Source of the DNA: Sarcophilus harrisii
Taxonomy: Eukaryota; Chordata; Mammalia; Dasyuromorphia; Dasyuridae
Direction: 5' to 3'
DNA length: 64,000 bases
NCBI RefSeq assembly: GCF_902635505.1
Contig: NC_045426.1
Location: 670,625,087 to 670,689,086 of the forward strand
Part shown: piece by piece, positions 54,031 through 64,000 of the stretch
How the letters are laid out: the number at the start of each line of letters is the position of its first letter
Position numbering within the stretch: position 1 is the stretch's first letter
The notes under the pieces: generated by a model
The model's input: the letters and a program-made list of their open reading frames with translations, nothing else
Database searches by the model: none
Told to the model about the DNA's origin: nothing
Position numbers and translations under genes: made by a program

Positions 54031-54281
54031 CGATGATGGCCACCTAGGGATCCCTTGCCCACACATAACATGGCCCCTGCACGTAGTAGACACGAGGATT
54101 GCTTTCTTAGCACCCAAGATGGGGAACTTTGAGCTTCCTGCCCCTAGACAAGATGGCCGCCCTAACGGGCTCCACGCTTCCCGCTCTCTGAGCCGCCACG
54201 TACCCACTCTCAAGATGGCTACCGTTAACCCACAAAACCACACTCAAGATGGCCGTTCAGTGGCTCATGGGCGATCACGTG
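54031..54281. promoter_or_regulatory. Cluster of AAGATGG/ATGATGG (YY1-like) motifs and an E-box upstream of PTBP1
   Basis: GATGATGGCCACC (about 54032-54044), CAAGATGGGG (about 54115-54124), CAAGATGGCCGCC (54149-54161), CAAGATGGCTACCG (about 54211-54224) and CAAGATGGCCG (54245-54255) all lie in the same orientation within about 220 bp. CACGTG lies at 54276-54281. The motif AAGATGGCNGCC is the strong form of the YY1 site. The spacing is irregular and the sequence between copies differs, so this is not a simple tandem repeat. Confidence 0.5.
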
Positions 54282-54429
54282 GGTGGTTCTTTTTTTCATT
54301 CCTACAGGCTGTTTCCACTTTGGGAATTGACAGACAGGCATCTGGTCTAATAATTCTCTCGGTTTTCTTTTGGTCCCACCCTCCAGGAGACATAGGAACG
54401 AATTGGTAAACCTGGCGGGGGACTGCAAG

Positions 54430-54530
54430 CATCGCCCCGCCCCCTCCCCTCAGTGGGAGCCAATGGGCAGGGCGCGCGGGGGACGTGGTCGGGGCGTCTC
54501 CGCCATTTTGTGAGTCTATAACACGGAGCC
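54430..54530 (+). promoter_or_regulatory. PTBP1: PTBP1 core promoter: GC box, CCAAT box, YY1-type site, TATA-like element
   Basis: In order: a GC box GCCCCGCCCC (54434-54443), a CCAAT box in GAGCCAATGGG (CCAAT at 54460-54464), a CCGCCATTTT YY1-type motif (54500-54509) and a weak CTATAA (about 54515-54520). The YY1-type site next to the presumed start is typical of CpG-island promoters. The CTATAA lies in what I take as the 5' UTR, so it may not act as a TATA box. Site assignment is by motif only. Confidence 0.6.
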
Positions 54531-54601
54531 GTTGAGTCGGTTCCTGCTATTCCGGCGCCTCCACTCCGTTCCCTTCGGGTCTCCTCGTGTGCCATGGACG
54601 G
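54510..54601 (+). other. PTBP1: PTBP1 exon 1: 5' UTR and first 8 coding bases
   Basis: The stretch runs through GTGAGTCTATAACACGGAGC, GTTGAGTCGGTTCCTGCTAT and TCCGGCGCCTCCACTCCGTT up to the ATG at 54594. It closely resembles the human PTBP1 leader as I remember it. The 3' border is exact (GG before GTAAGT at 54602). The 5' border, i.e. the transcription start, is a guess placed just after the YY1-type motif at 54500-54509. There is no upstream ATG in this leader. Confidence 0.85.
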
Positions 54602-57600
54602 GTAAGTCCTATTTTCTGTCCCCAGAATACTCCTGTCCACTGCTGCCGCGGTCTTGGCTTTCGTCGGGCGCTCCGTTCCCTCAGCCGCCCGACCCGCGGG
54701 CGGCGCCGCGGGGGCCTCCTGCTAACTCCTCATGGCCGCTCCTAGTCACGCTCCTGAGGCGGGCCGGGTGCCGCCAGAGTTTGGGACCGGTGCTGTGACC
54801 CTGGGGAGGTGGGGATGTGTATGAGAGGGGCGCGGGACGCCTCGCGCCTTTCGGGGTTGGGGGACAAACGGTTCCCCTCCCCCCTCGGGAGCACGAGCCG
54901 CGCGTGCGTGGTGTGGCTGCCGGCGCGAGCCCGGGCTTCACTGCGGGCGTCTTGCTTTCCCTCTTCAAGAGTCTCATTTTCGTAGATTTTTTTTTTAAAA
55001 AGAAATTCTTGACACCCCCCCTCCCCCTTGCGCGCGCATCTCTTCCCCTCCCTCTCTTCCGGCTGCGGGCTCTTGGCGCCCCTTTTCGCGGCCCCACGCG
55101 GTGGCTGCCTCCTCGTGTCTCACCGTGGCCTTTCCCGCCCTCCTTCCGCGCTCTGGGGCCCCTCCCGCCTTCCCGCCCCTGGACTCTGGCCTTCCCCGCC
55201 CCCACCCTCCCAGCGTGCGCTTTTCCGGGGTGGAGGCCTCGGCTCCCCGGGCCCGATCGGGTGGGGCTGGGGGCGACCTGCCCCGCCGGGAAGGAGTCGG
55301 GACCGGACCGTGGCGGGGCGGGCGAGTCGCTAGCTTAAACTGGGCCTCGAGGCCTCGACTTGGACCCCCCGCTCCCGGATCCCCGGGTGGGGCTGCCGAC
55401 GTCCCCCTTTACCCCTCCCATTTTCCCCGAGGAGGAAACTGAGTCAGGGAGGAGGGAGTTCCTCCACATTGTGTGATCCGGGGGAGGCCCCGCGACCTTT
55501 GTGCTTGGGTACCTTCTCGGCGCTCCCTCTCTGGAGCCTCTCACGGGAAGGCCCAGGCCCGGCGTACCCAGCTCGTTCCTTTCCACCCGGATAACCACAT
55601 TTTTGAAACTTAGCAAAATTCCATCTGAATGCGAGGGGCGCCTTGAGTTGGAATGTCTCCATTCGTGCAGCTTTGCAGCTTAATCTTTTGTGAGCCACGT
55701 TTTGCAACCAAAATAGGAGCTTATTCCCATTTATCTAGGTACTTTTGGGGTAAGAAAAGTTTTGTACAGATTTGCAGAGATCCGAGACAATGCTGCCGCT
55801 TGGGACATGGCTCAGCAAGCCGTTTGCACAGCTGTAAATCGAAGGCTTGGGCTAGGATGTCCGAAGTTCCTTAGCCCAGAAAACTTCGTCACGCTCTCTG
55901 CAACTTGCTCAGAGTAAAAGCAAGTAATCTGGTACCGCGGAGAAATACCTTGGCTAGGCTTTGGATTGAATTTCATGAACTGGTTCTATGCCGCTTCTCC
56001 TGAAGGAGGAAATCCGAAGCCCAGAGAGTTGAGTGTCTTCGCTAAGGTCACTCAGGTCGTGGCTATCTAGAGGCAAAACTAGACTGATTCCTAAAAATAT
56101 ATTTAAATATCTTCTGCCCCTTCTAAATTTGGGGGAATGAGGCAAGGGAAAGGAAAGCAGCTCCGGCTTCATAGAAGTAACTATGAAATCAACTTTAAAA
56201 GGTCTTAAGAGGTTGATTTTCATGTCATATCTCTTTGGAAGGAAAATATTCTTATTTTACTCCTGAGCTGGAACTGGAATCCTGGTTTTTATGTAGCCAG
56301 TGTAGTATTTCCAGGGACTTCAATAAACCTAATAAAGAAGGGATGATAAAGCAATTGTGTTGTGGGAGACAGTGATATTTTAAATATATTTCTTAAAATC
56401 AATCGGATTTAGTTGTCCCCAAGGTTAAAATTGTTACACCATAAATCTGATGGGAATACTAAAAAACGTTGCATTCTTTTTAAAAAGTAAAAAAACTTTT
56501 GAATGCATTGTTAAAGAGATCCGCTGATCACAGAAAATAAATTTTGGATAGATAATAGTTTTGAAAAGCTTATCTGTTCATCTTTGCAATCTGAAAGTGT
56601 TTTTGGCCCTTCTGTTATTGTACAGGATAGCTTGTAGGTCTGGAGCTCAGCCAGTTTTTGAGTTGCTTAAGTTTTTGCTACACTTTAGCCAGACTAATAG
56701 TCTGGCAAGTAACATAAATTAACTGCTACTGAGATTTGACTTAAAAGAATCCTTTATATCATTTGGAAGAAAAAGATAGGTAATTGGCTTTTTTTTTTGG
56801 TCTCGTATTTTGTACATTTGCTATGATTGTGAATCCTTGGGGAAAGCCACATAACCCTCACTCTTATGGAACCATATTGCATATCTAATTTATTTTTGAT
56901 CTATTTAAAACTTTCTTTCCCTCACTTTAGTTTTGAACATTTTAACGCTACTGTTTGGGTATGCATAAAAGTGCTTTATTTTGGGAAATAATATTTCTTG
57001 AGAATATTCTGGGGTTAGGGTTAAAGTCCCATAAATCTTTAGCATAAGAAATTTCACAAATTTTTTTCTGGAATAAATGGACTTTCTAAAAAACACAACT
57101 GAACATTTTGGAGGGTCCTCAATTTTTTTAATGCCTAAATGTTACGGGAAAAATGCGACTTACTGATTCTCATCATATATGGAAGCATCATCAACTTTAT
57201 TTTTGTGTTTTGAGTTAATATACTGTATTCTGTGGTTTGTTAACAGGAATCCACAGACAGCAGTTGGGGTGGGGGGTGAGTTTGAAATCTCTTCCTGTTG
57301 AAACAATTGGAATATTTTCTATAAAAGCTACTTTATATAAAACATTTCCTGTGTCTGAGGCCCTCCTGTGGAACAGGAAACTGAAAGAAATGGCACTGAT
57401 AACTTCCAGTGCTCAGGAAACTTGATGCTTCTCATACTTGGGTTTTTCTAGGGCTATTTCTCCGCTAATAGTTCTTTTGAAAACAAAATGAGCTCTTTAT
57501 GGCAGAACCTTCCTTAACCTTTTTATTAGAGGAGAAAGTGTCCCCAAATTTTTTTGTATTTTTATCGGGGTGGCCCCGAGTTTTCAGAGACCTGTTGATA

Positions 57601-58622
57601 ATTTTTTCAGATGAATGGATCCAATAAGGTTTTAATATGAAGACAAATCTTGCTAAACTTACTAAACTAAACATTTGTTGGAGAAAAAGCAATAATAAAA
57701 TCATTTAAAGGAGGAAGTTACAGGGGTAGGATGTCTAGCAAGGCCAGACTGTCTTGAGGTATGACCCTTATTTATTTAATAAGGAAAATTTGTCTGTTTG
57801 GAGTTTCTGGTTCCAGCTTTGCCAACAACAGGTTGGGGGTACCTGAGATTAGTCACTTTATTCTCATTTCATGTATGTTCCGGTCACTTCCTAACAAATA
57901 ATAAATGCATGTTGCTGTGTCTCCCTTCTCACATTCTCTATTCTGTTGAAGGGAAGTGATCAAGTGGCCAACATATACTACCTGGAGCCTTTAGTGTGCT
58001 AATTAGCTAGTGCTAAGGGCATCTGGTTGAAATCCTTAGTCCCAACCACCTTTGTGACTTTTTGGCAAACTAAAAAAGTTTTGACTGAAATCTTACCATA
58101 AGATCATCTGTAATAATAGCCTTTACAAAGTTTGTGAAGTCTTGCTGATGTTAGATAGCATTCTGGGTGAATTAAGGCAATTTTAATTGGGATAAAGCCC
58201 TTGTATACTTTAACTGCTTTGAGATCAAATGGTGGTTGGTCAAACTATCATAACTATGACCTTTACCTGCCCTTTCTTTCAACCAAGTTCTGGTGGTTAT
58301 ATTCCTCTACTGTGCTTGGGTACTTATCTCACTTTGTCCTTTACAAAAAAGAAAGGTTCTGCATTAGGTGGGGTGTTCGGATTTCCTTTAGTTTTTGATT
58401 CTTGGGTTTCCCCTTCCCCTCACCTAACAATCTGTGATAACGTTTTATGCTCTTGTGTAAATTCTTCTTTGCTCCTTGCGGAGACAACTGTTTACTTTGA
58501 CTAGCTTTTTTTCCTTACTGCTGTGACTATGCTGATGATTGTGGCAAACCTATCTAACCTTTTTATCCTTTTCTTTCTTTTTTTCCTACAGCATTGTCCC
58601 AGATATAACAGTTGGTACAAAG
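54594..58622 (+). CDS. PTBP1: PTBP1, first 13 codons split over exons 1 and 2 (gene continues beyond the window)
   Basis: Polypyrimidine tract binding protein 1 is a mainly nuclear RNA-binding protein with four RRM domains. It binds UCUU-type pyrimidine tracts and represses or reshapes alternative splicing. Exon 1 supplies ATGGACGG (54594-54601), followed by a consensus GTAAGT donor. Exon 2 (58592-58622, 31 nt) follows a strong pyrimidine tract and CAG acceptor and ends before GTAGGC. Joined, they read MDGIVPDITVGTK. From memory human PTBP1 starts MDGIVPDIAVGTK, one difference (A9T); PTBP2 (MDGIVTEVAVG) and PTBP3 (MDGVVTDLITVG) fit worse. The 5' UTR also matches the human PTBP1 leader as remembered. 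The start has a good Kozak context, with G at -3 and G at +4. Exon 2 ends on a codon boundary. The RRM-coding exons are not in the window, and I found no exon 3 (expected RGSDELFS) before the right edge. Gene identity is near certain; only the N-terminal tail is visible. Confidence 0.95.
54602..58591 (+). other. PTBP1: PTBP1 intron 1 (3,990 bp)
   Basis: The donor is GTAAGT at 54602. The acceptor is TTTTTTTCCTACAG, ending at 58591. The first kilobase is part of the CpG island; the rest is AT-rich. I recognise no L1, SINE, LTR or L2 sequence in it, in contrast to the upstream 52 kb. It holds chance open frames, the largest on both strands within the GC-rich part, but nothing that looks like protein-coding sequence. 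Confidence 0.85.
58592..58622 (+). other. PTBP1: PTBP1 exon 2, 31 nt
   Basis: This very short exon completes codon 3 and adds ten codons (IVPDITVGTK). The upstream tract is rich in TTTTC and TTCTTT. The downstream intron begins GTAGGCACTTTTCTCACTTT and continues CTCTCTG, so pyrimidine runs of the kind bound by PTB itself lie on both sides. Skipping it would change the reading frame because 31 is not a multiple of 3. Confidence 0.93.
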
Positions 58623-60188
58623 GTAGGCACTTTTCTCACTTTTCTCTCTGTTACACTTGCTGAGCCATCTGATCTAGTTTAGTATTAGCCTTCAATTGAA
58701 AAGAATGAGAACTCTTATCTACTTCTTCATTGTTTATGTAGATCTCATTTTATTTTTTAGTCCTAAAGTAGTGTTCCTGCTCTTCAGCAATTTGAATCTG
58801 AGAAATTAGGAATTTAATCTTTTAATTTCAAAAAATTGTCAACTGGGCGATAAATAAGCACTACATATTGGAATGTTATTTTTGGGCTGAATTAGATGTC
58901 ATACAATTTAATGACCGACTGTATGTTGTATTATCTTTACTCCTTTGAAATTCTTTTTTAAGTGTAAATGCTGCAACTTTTATTCTCCAGAGACTGGAGA
59001 AGAGTTCCTCAAATTCCAAGTGCTGACAGGAAACTCCTTATGCTTAACATTTTTCTTAACCATAACGGATGAACATTCTACCTTGCAATCTCTTTAAAAA
59101 TGAGTAACTTCTTAGCCTGTCTGAAAAATGTTGCCATTAGTAGTAGAGGCAGTAGTGAAAAGGTTTACTTAATAAAGGTCCTTGGATTCTTGTCACTTAG
59201 TGGGTCATAACTTCTGGGCTTTTATTTTCTCCTGGTTGGGTTAGTTAGAATAGCTTGGTATACTATATAGCCTTAAAGATTTGTTTAGGTGTAACTTATT
59301 TGGTTCGGTGTGGGGAGAATCAAGTTTAGGGGTGTCTAGAGGAAAATTTTAATGTAGGGGAGAAACTTTGTCACATTTCCAGCATTTTAATAAAATCCTC
59401 AACAGAGGAATTTTGTAAATTGTGCTAGTTCTGAATTGACCAAATAACAGTTTCGCTTAAGTAACAAGGGGAATTATTTACCAGTTTCTTACTCCATAGT
59501 TCCATATATATTAAGGAAGGGGTATTTTACAGGTTGGCAACCTGTTCAGGTAATCCTGTTTGGGCTAGTAAAAGAAAGGTCTCCTGCCCCTTCCCAATTC
59601 TTCCATGTAATTGAGTAAAAGAAGCTAAAAGCAAGGGAGCTCTGTAATTGTGGCTATTCTGATGATTTTACTGGAATGAAGGATAATCGGCTATTCATTT
59701 TTGTCCAGTGCCAAATGTAATTGGAGCCCTCCCCCAAACAGAATTGAGGTGCAATTTTCTGCTTGTTTCATTTCTGGGATTTCTGCTTCTCACCTTATCT
59801 TTAAAGATACAGCATATACTTAAAGGTTCTTTAAAAATCACAGATGAAAGAAGCTTGATGTCATAAGTCTAAAGTTTAGATATGTCTTCAGAAATTTAGT
59901 CTTACAATAGGCTATAAATTTGGCCTCTCTAAATTTGCGCTCTCTAAAGTAGAGCATCAGAGAAGGCAGGGGTCCTTAGTTTTCCATTTCTATTTGATGG
60001 AGAATTTAATAGGGCCTTTAATAGGAATTTACCAGTTACTGAGCTGTTTGGTCCATTTGTGATTTATCTACTTTCACTAATGCTGAAGCAGCTTATTTTA
60101 GGCCTTTAGTTGAAAGGATGTCTGAGTTCTACAGAAGTTAATTAAGAAAGCATTCTACAGATGTTCAACCCCATGTTTGTGGTGTTCC

Positions 60189-60191
<3 letters not shown>

Positions 60192-60237
<46 letters not shown>

Positions 60238-60238
60238 G
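60192..60238. repeat. (TG)n(TA)n microsatellite in PTBP1 intron 2
   Basis: About 15 TG dinucleotides are followed by about 9 TA dinucleotides. This is a simple repeat, likely to vary in length. Confidence 0.95.
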
Positions 60239-61998
60239 CAGTAAAATGGTATTTATACTTACTGCTTATTTGAAAATGCAAAATTCTCTTTTGAGTGTGG
60301 GAGAAGTAAATTATATTCACTGAAACACCTTCAAGTGGGGTGCTGTAATAGCCTTTAAAAGGCTGCTGTTTGGACTGGGATTAAGCTACTGCTTTGTCCT
60401 TAATTGAACTCTAGATTCTTATAGTGACCTGGCCTCTAGTGTTTTTGTAAAGGAACAAGTCTCAATTCTTCTAACTAGCAGAACAACAGTTGGCAAGTCA
60501 TAAATTGAGCTCATTTGTTAAATGTAATACTTTGGAGAGAAGGGGGGTGTCTTATTGGTTTCAGGGAGTGAAAAACTTTCTGTGAAAAGAAATTAAGTGA
60601 GTTACACCGTTTCTGGAATTTGGCCAGATATAAATGGTGGCCACAGTAACAGATACTTTGGTTCACAAAAAAGGTACAGCCAAGGTAAAATTCTCTTTGA
60701 GATTGCACTTGGTCTGAGGTGGAGAAATTTCCATTTAGATGGACAGGCCTAGAACATTATTTAGAAAGAGTTATAGCAATTAATCACAGAAGATTTGAAT
60801 ATTTATGGGTGGCCCTGAAAGGCCTAAGGCATAAATTGTAGACATTTGGTAGAGTGAAAGAAAAAATGAATGTTTGGACAAAAGAGCACCTGGATTCTAT
60901 TCTAGTGCATTGAGAATACAATGGATACTGTAGGTGAGTAATTTTCTGTGTTACCTTTGAATGTGGTGTTGATAATTGATATTGTAGCATGAGATATATA
61001 TACACATACCTCTGCTTTTATAGGGGGTACTTTTTGACCAAATTTAGGTGGTTTTCTCACTCACTGGACCATGGTGAAACTATTCATAAGGCCTAAGGTT
61101 AAATTATGTTCAGCTGCTAAATGAAATTGAAGAATAGGAAAGGGTCCCAAAAGGTCATTTTTGACTCCTTCCAAGAAGGCTGTAGGGTAATGTATTTTTT
61201 CTTTTAATCCATAGGAAGAGAACCAGTGAGTACAGAATAGCAGTATGACAAAAAAGAATTGTTAGAACAACCTCGTTTTTACCTTTTTCCTATGGTTACT
61301 AGATGATTATTCTTGTGGGCAAAATGTGAGTTGTAACCTGCTTTGAATCCTTCAGAATGAATTGTCTATTCTTCTGGGAGAAGGTCTCATGGTCCATCTT
61401 TGTCTGGTTTTGTTCAGCATTTGCTCATCTGGGCAATGGATGGTGACTATATCTAGAAAGAACAGAGTAGAATGTAAAGCTGAATTTCATGCAATGAAAT
61501 TTTAATGATTGAAATTATTATTTAAAACCAAATAATTTATATTAAATACAGACCAAGGAAGCTGGTCTTTTTTTTCCTTAATTTCGTTAGACAACAAAAA
61601 TAACCAAATTGCAAGATGGAGTCAGCAATGTAACAGGTCAGACCAAAACTCATTTGAGTTTTATGCTGCTTTAATGCATCAAGGTTTTTTGTGCAAAAAC
61701 CATTCTTAGTTTGGAGAGAGTGATGTGAGATGAGACATTAAGGTTGAAGGAGTTGGAAATGCTTTGCTTGGGGAAGACAATAAGTTGAAGTACTGTCATG
61801 TGGAAAAGTTATTACTGTACATTTAATTTTGCTTGATACTTCCCGCCCTCTAGAGTATTGAATTGTAGTTGCAAGGAAGCAAGCTATTGGCTATGAGTAT
61901 TTTCAAAATTGGAAGTTAAATTTGCCACTATGCTGTCCAATATAACTTCTGATTTCCTACTCATTCTGAGTCATAACATTAAGAATTACCTGTATGCA

Positions 61999-62190
61999 AA
62001 ATAATGTTTTGGTCATGTATACTTATTGTGTATCTAAGTTATATTTTAATATATTTAACATCTACTGGTCATCCTGCCATCTAGGGGAGGGGGTGGGGGG
62101 AGGTAAGAGGTGAAAAATTGGAACAAGAGGTTAATGCTGTAGAGTTACCCATGTATATATCCTGTAAATAAAAGACTAACAAAAAAAAGA
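61999..62190 (+). mobile_element. L1 3'-end insertion in PTBP1 intron 2
   Basis: This is a 192-bp 5'-truncated L1 3' UTR ending in CCTGTAAATAAAAGACTAAC and an A run. It is flanked by a perfect 16-bp target-site duplication, GAATTACCTGTATGCA, at 61983-61998 and 62191-62206. It is in the same orientation as PTBP1. The perfect duplication implies a comparatively recent insertion. Confidence 0.93.
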
Positions 62191-64000
62191 GAATTACCTG
62201 TATGCATTATAGTTAGCAAGTTGGGAAATTCAAAGCTTTTCTAATCATTTAGATCAATTGATTCCTATGCAGAGGACACTGGAAAGCTACAAAGCTACCG
62301 ATTGTGTCCTTTTGAAGGTTTCTAGTGTAGTAGGAGAGGTTCTAACTAAATCACTTGACTTTGCTACCTGATTGGATTGCCCTTACTTGGGAGTCAGTTT
62401 CAGTGGCACAAACTGGTTTTGTCTGGCACCAAGAGAGTACTCCTTCCCACTCCAACTCCTCTTCCCCTCTCCCCACAACCCCCCAAGCTAAAGGGTGCTG
62501 CCAGGCTGCTCAAGTAGGATTGAGGGATGGGACAAAGCATTGAATACAACTTTTGGCCTGGGGAAGACTTTAGGGAGATTAAGGTTTTTGAGAAGATTTC
62601 CACACAAACCAGTCAGACAGAATTGCATCAATTTAATTTGATTAGAGAAACACTGTCTCATAGATTGGTATAGAAGTGCAATTACATTGCATGTACATTT
62701 TTTCTCGTTTATTTAAACGTACTGTAAAATTGGTTCATGGTAGTATCTTATTGCTAACATTTCAATGTAATATTTTTATAATAGTTGAAAGAAAGAAGCT
62801 TAGATTATAGTTGAGATTTGTTACATAAAGTCAAACTTTAGGGACTATATGGTAGTCATTAAATGGTATTGGAAGTGTGTGTGATATTACTGTACTATAC
62901 ACTAAATTTGGTTAGAACATCATAAAATGGCTCTTCAAAAACACAAAAGAACCAAGCCACTTCATCCAACTGTGATGTCCCTTAGTTGCATAGAAATGTT
63001 TTTTGTGTTTGAGCCAGGATTTTTGCCATGGGAACAGCAATTATGGTTTAAGGCACTTAGCCAAGAATGCTGTGAGGAAATTCCAATTCTTCTCTTCCCC
63101 ATCCCCCTTTATTGATGTAGTTAGAAGACTGAAACTTTTAAAGCTTGCTGTTGCTGGCATGATCACACATGTATACCACATGTTTAATACAGCTCCTCCC
63201 CCTTCTCCAGATAATTGCTAATTGCTTGATTTACATGCAGTAACCTGTTTTGGGGGAGAAAAGGGAGATTTTGAAGAAATTTAGGGACCAGACAAAGGAA
63301 ATTACTGGCCCAAATTCGGTGATCCTGGGTTTCCTAGTACATTTTTTCTCCTTCACCTTGCTCAGTTTTACTTTGGCAATTCATTTTTGCCACACCTGGC
63401 TTTTTATGCTAGTTTTTGAATTGGAAAGAATATTATAGCTCAGCTAATATTGTTTATCAGTGTTTTGTTTTCCTGTATTGTATATTATCTGGGTCTTCCT
63501 GGAGTCCGATAGAGAGAAGTGCCTGCTTTTTAAAAGAGCTTTAAATTGTATCATTGTGCCTTAAGAGTGAAAGAGGATAAAATGGCACTTGATTCTCTAT
63601 GCTTTTAGCTGTAGGCTTGGGTGTATAGTTTAGTGTACAAAGCAGGAAGAACAACTTTGCTTCACTTCTAAGCTCTAGAATTTTCTTGGCAGTTGAGGAA
63701 CACCACACCTTATATTCATTCATTCTTGTAGCTGGTTTGTTTCATAAGGTTGTTTCCATGGCTTCCAAGGCTTTTTAATTCTAATATTGGAGAGTTAGAA
63801 TAAATTAGTGAAGCAACAAAACATTTTAAATTGAAGTCTTCATATTGCATTCAGTCCCCTTTTAGCTTTAGTAGATTTAGTCAGTTTTTGATCCCAATTT
63901 CTAAATGGATTTACAGAAATTTCAAGTGATTGTTTAGTCTTTTTAATTTAACTGTAAAGTGAGCGCTGGATTCTGTAGAACTCAATGATCCTTAATCATT

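Larger units (their letters stand above)
53830..55560. promoter_or_regulatory. PTBP1: CpG island at the PTBP1 5' end
   Basis: GC and CpG density rise sharply just after the minisatellite and fall away near 55560, spanning the promoter, exon 1 and the start of intron 1. Such islands are the normal promoter type for widely expressed genes. Open frames of about 170 codons on both strands of 54.68-55.34 kb arise from the lack of AT-rich stops; their alanine/proline/arginine/glycine-rich translations look like composition artefacts. Confidence 0.85.
58623..64000 (+). other. PTBP1: PTBP1 intron 2, 5' part (runs off the window)
   Basis: The donor is GTAGGC at 58623. No acceptor and exon matching the next PTBP1 residues (RGSDELFST) is visible before 64000. 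The intron is AT-rich and contains one short L1 insertion (61999-62190), one TG/TA microsatellite (60192-60238) and otherwise no repeat that I recognise. Small open frames here are dispersed and unremarkable. Confidence 0.8.

Noticed and set aside
54681-55338. Open frames of 173-174 codons on both strands in the CpG island
   Set aside because: They overlap each other in PTBP1 intron 1, are dominated by Ala/Pro/Arg/Gly, and exist because GC-rich DNA has few stops.
54594-58622. PTBP2 or PTBP3 as the gene
   Set aside because: Residues IVPDITVGTK match PTBP1 (IVPDIAVGTK) far better than PTBP2 (IVTEVAVGVK) or PTBP3 (VVTDLITVGLK), and the 5' UTR matches PTBP1.

Overview
The window reads as vertebrate nuclear DNA from a marsupial, probably Australian, although the species cannot be fixed by eye. 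The main evidence is repeat content: many 5'-truncated L1 copies with the marsupial-type 3' UTR and A-rich tail, tRNA-headed SINEs with a GGCAGCTAGGTGGTGCAGTG-type head, Mar-1-like CORE-SINEs, older MIR/Ther and L2 fragments, and ERV LTRs. Base composition is AT-rich and CpG-poor except near 37.9 kb and 52.6-55.5 kb.

Only one host gene can be supported: PTBP1 (polypyrimidine tract binding protein 1) on the + strand. Its CpG-island promoter lies at about 53.83-55.56 kb, and the 5' UTR and first 8 coding bases end at 54601. Intron 1 is 54602-58591. A 31-nt exon 2 lies at 58592-58622, and intron 2 runs off the right edge. The two coding pieces join to give MDGIVPDITVGTK, the PTBP1 N-terminus; the rest of the gene is outside the window.

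Layout: 1-52.6 kb is intergenic and repeat-rich, with no supported host gene. Within it, 1-26.8 kb is dominated by L1 and SINE copies, many nested, some with clear target-site duplications. From 27.2 to 34.8 kb lie two solo LTRs of one ERV family, a 2.4-kb non-coding ERV-like element whose right end is an inverted copy of its LTR start, and a further probable LTR. From 35 to 52.6 kb are older L2, MIR, DNA-transposon and mammalian-wide repeat remnants, a small orphan CpG patch at 37.9 kb and a few L1s. At 52.6-53.83 kb is a CpG-dense minisatellite of about 35 copies of a 35-bp unit abutting the PTBP1 island. From 53.83 kb on is PTBP1, whose introns are almost free of recognisable repeats.

No new protein-coding system is visible. 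The most unusual items are: (1) a patch at 15.31-15.50 kb that looks stitched from two nearby templates, one of them a 120-bp inverted copy with a single mismatch; (2) the 35-bp minisatellite, whose unit aligns with degenerate tandem repeats found at the 3' tails of SINEs elsewhere in the window; (3) the ERV-like element with inverted ends; (4) five AAGATGG/ATGATGG (YY1-like) motifs upstream of PTBP1; (5) a likely L1 3' transduction at 25.9 kb; (6) pyrimidine tracts on both sides of the 31-nt PTBP1 exon 2. Repeat family names were assigned by recognition, not by a database search.
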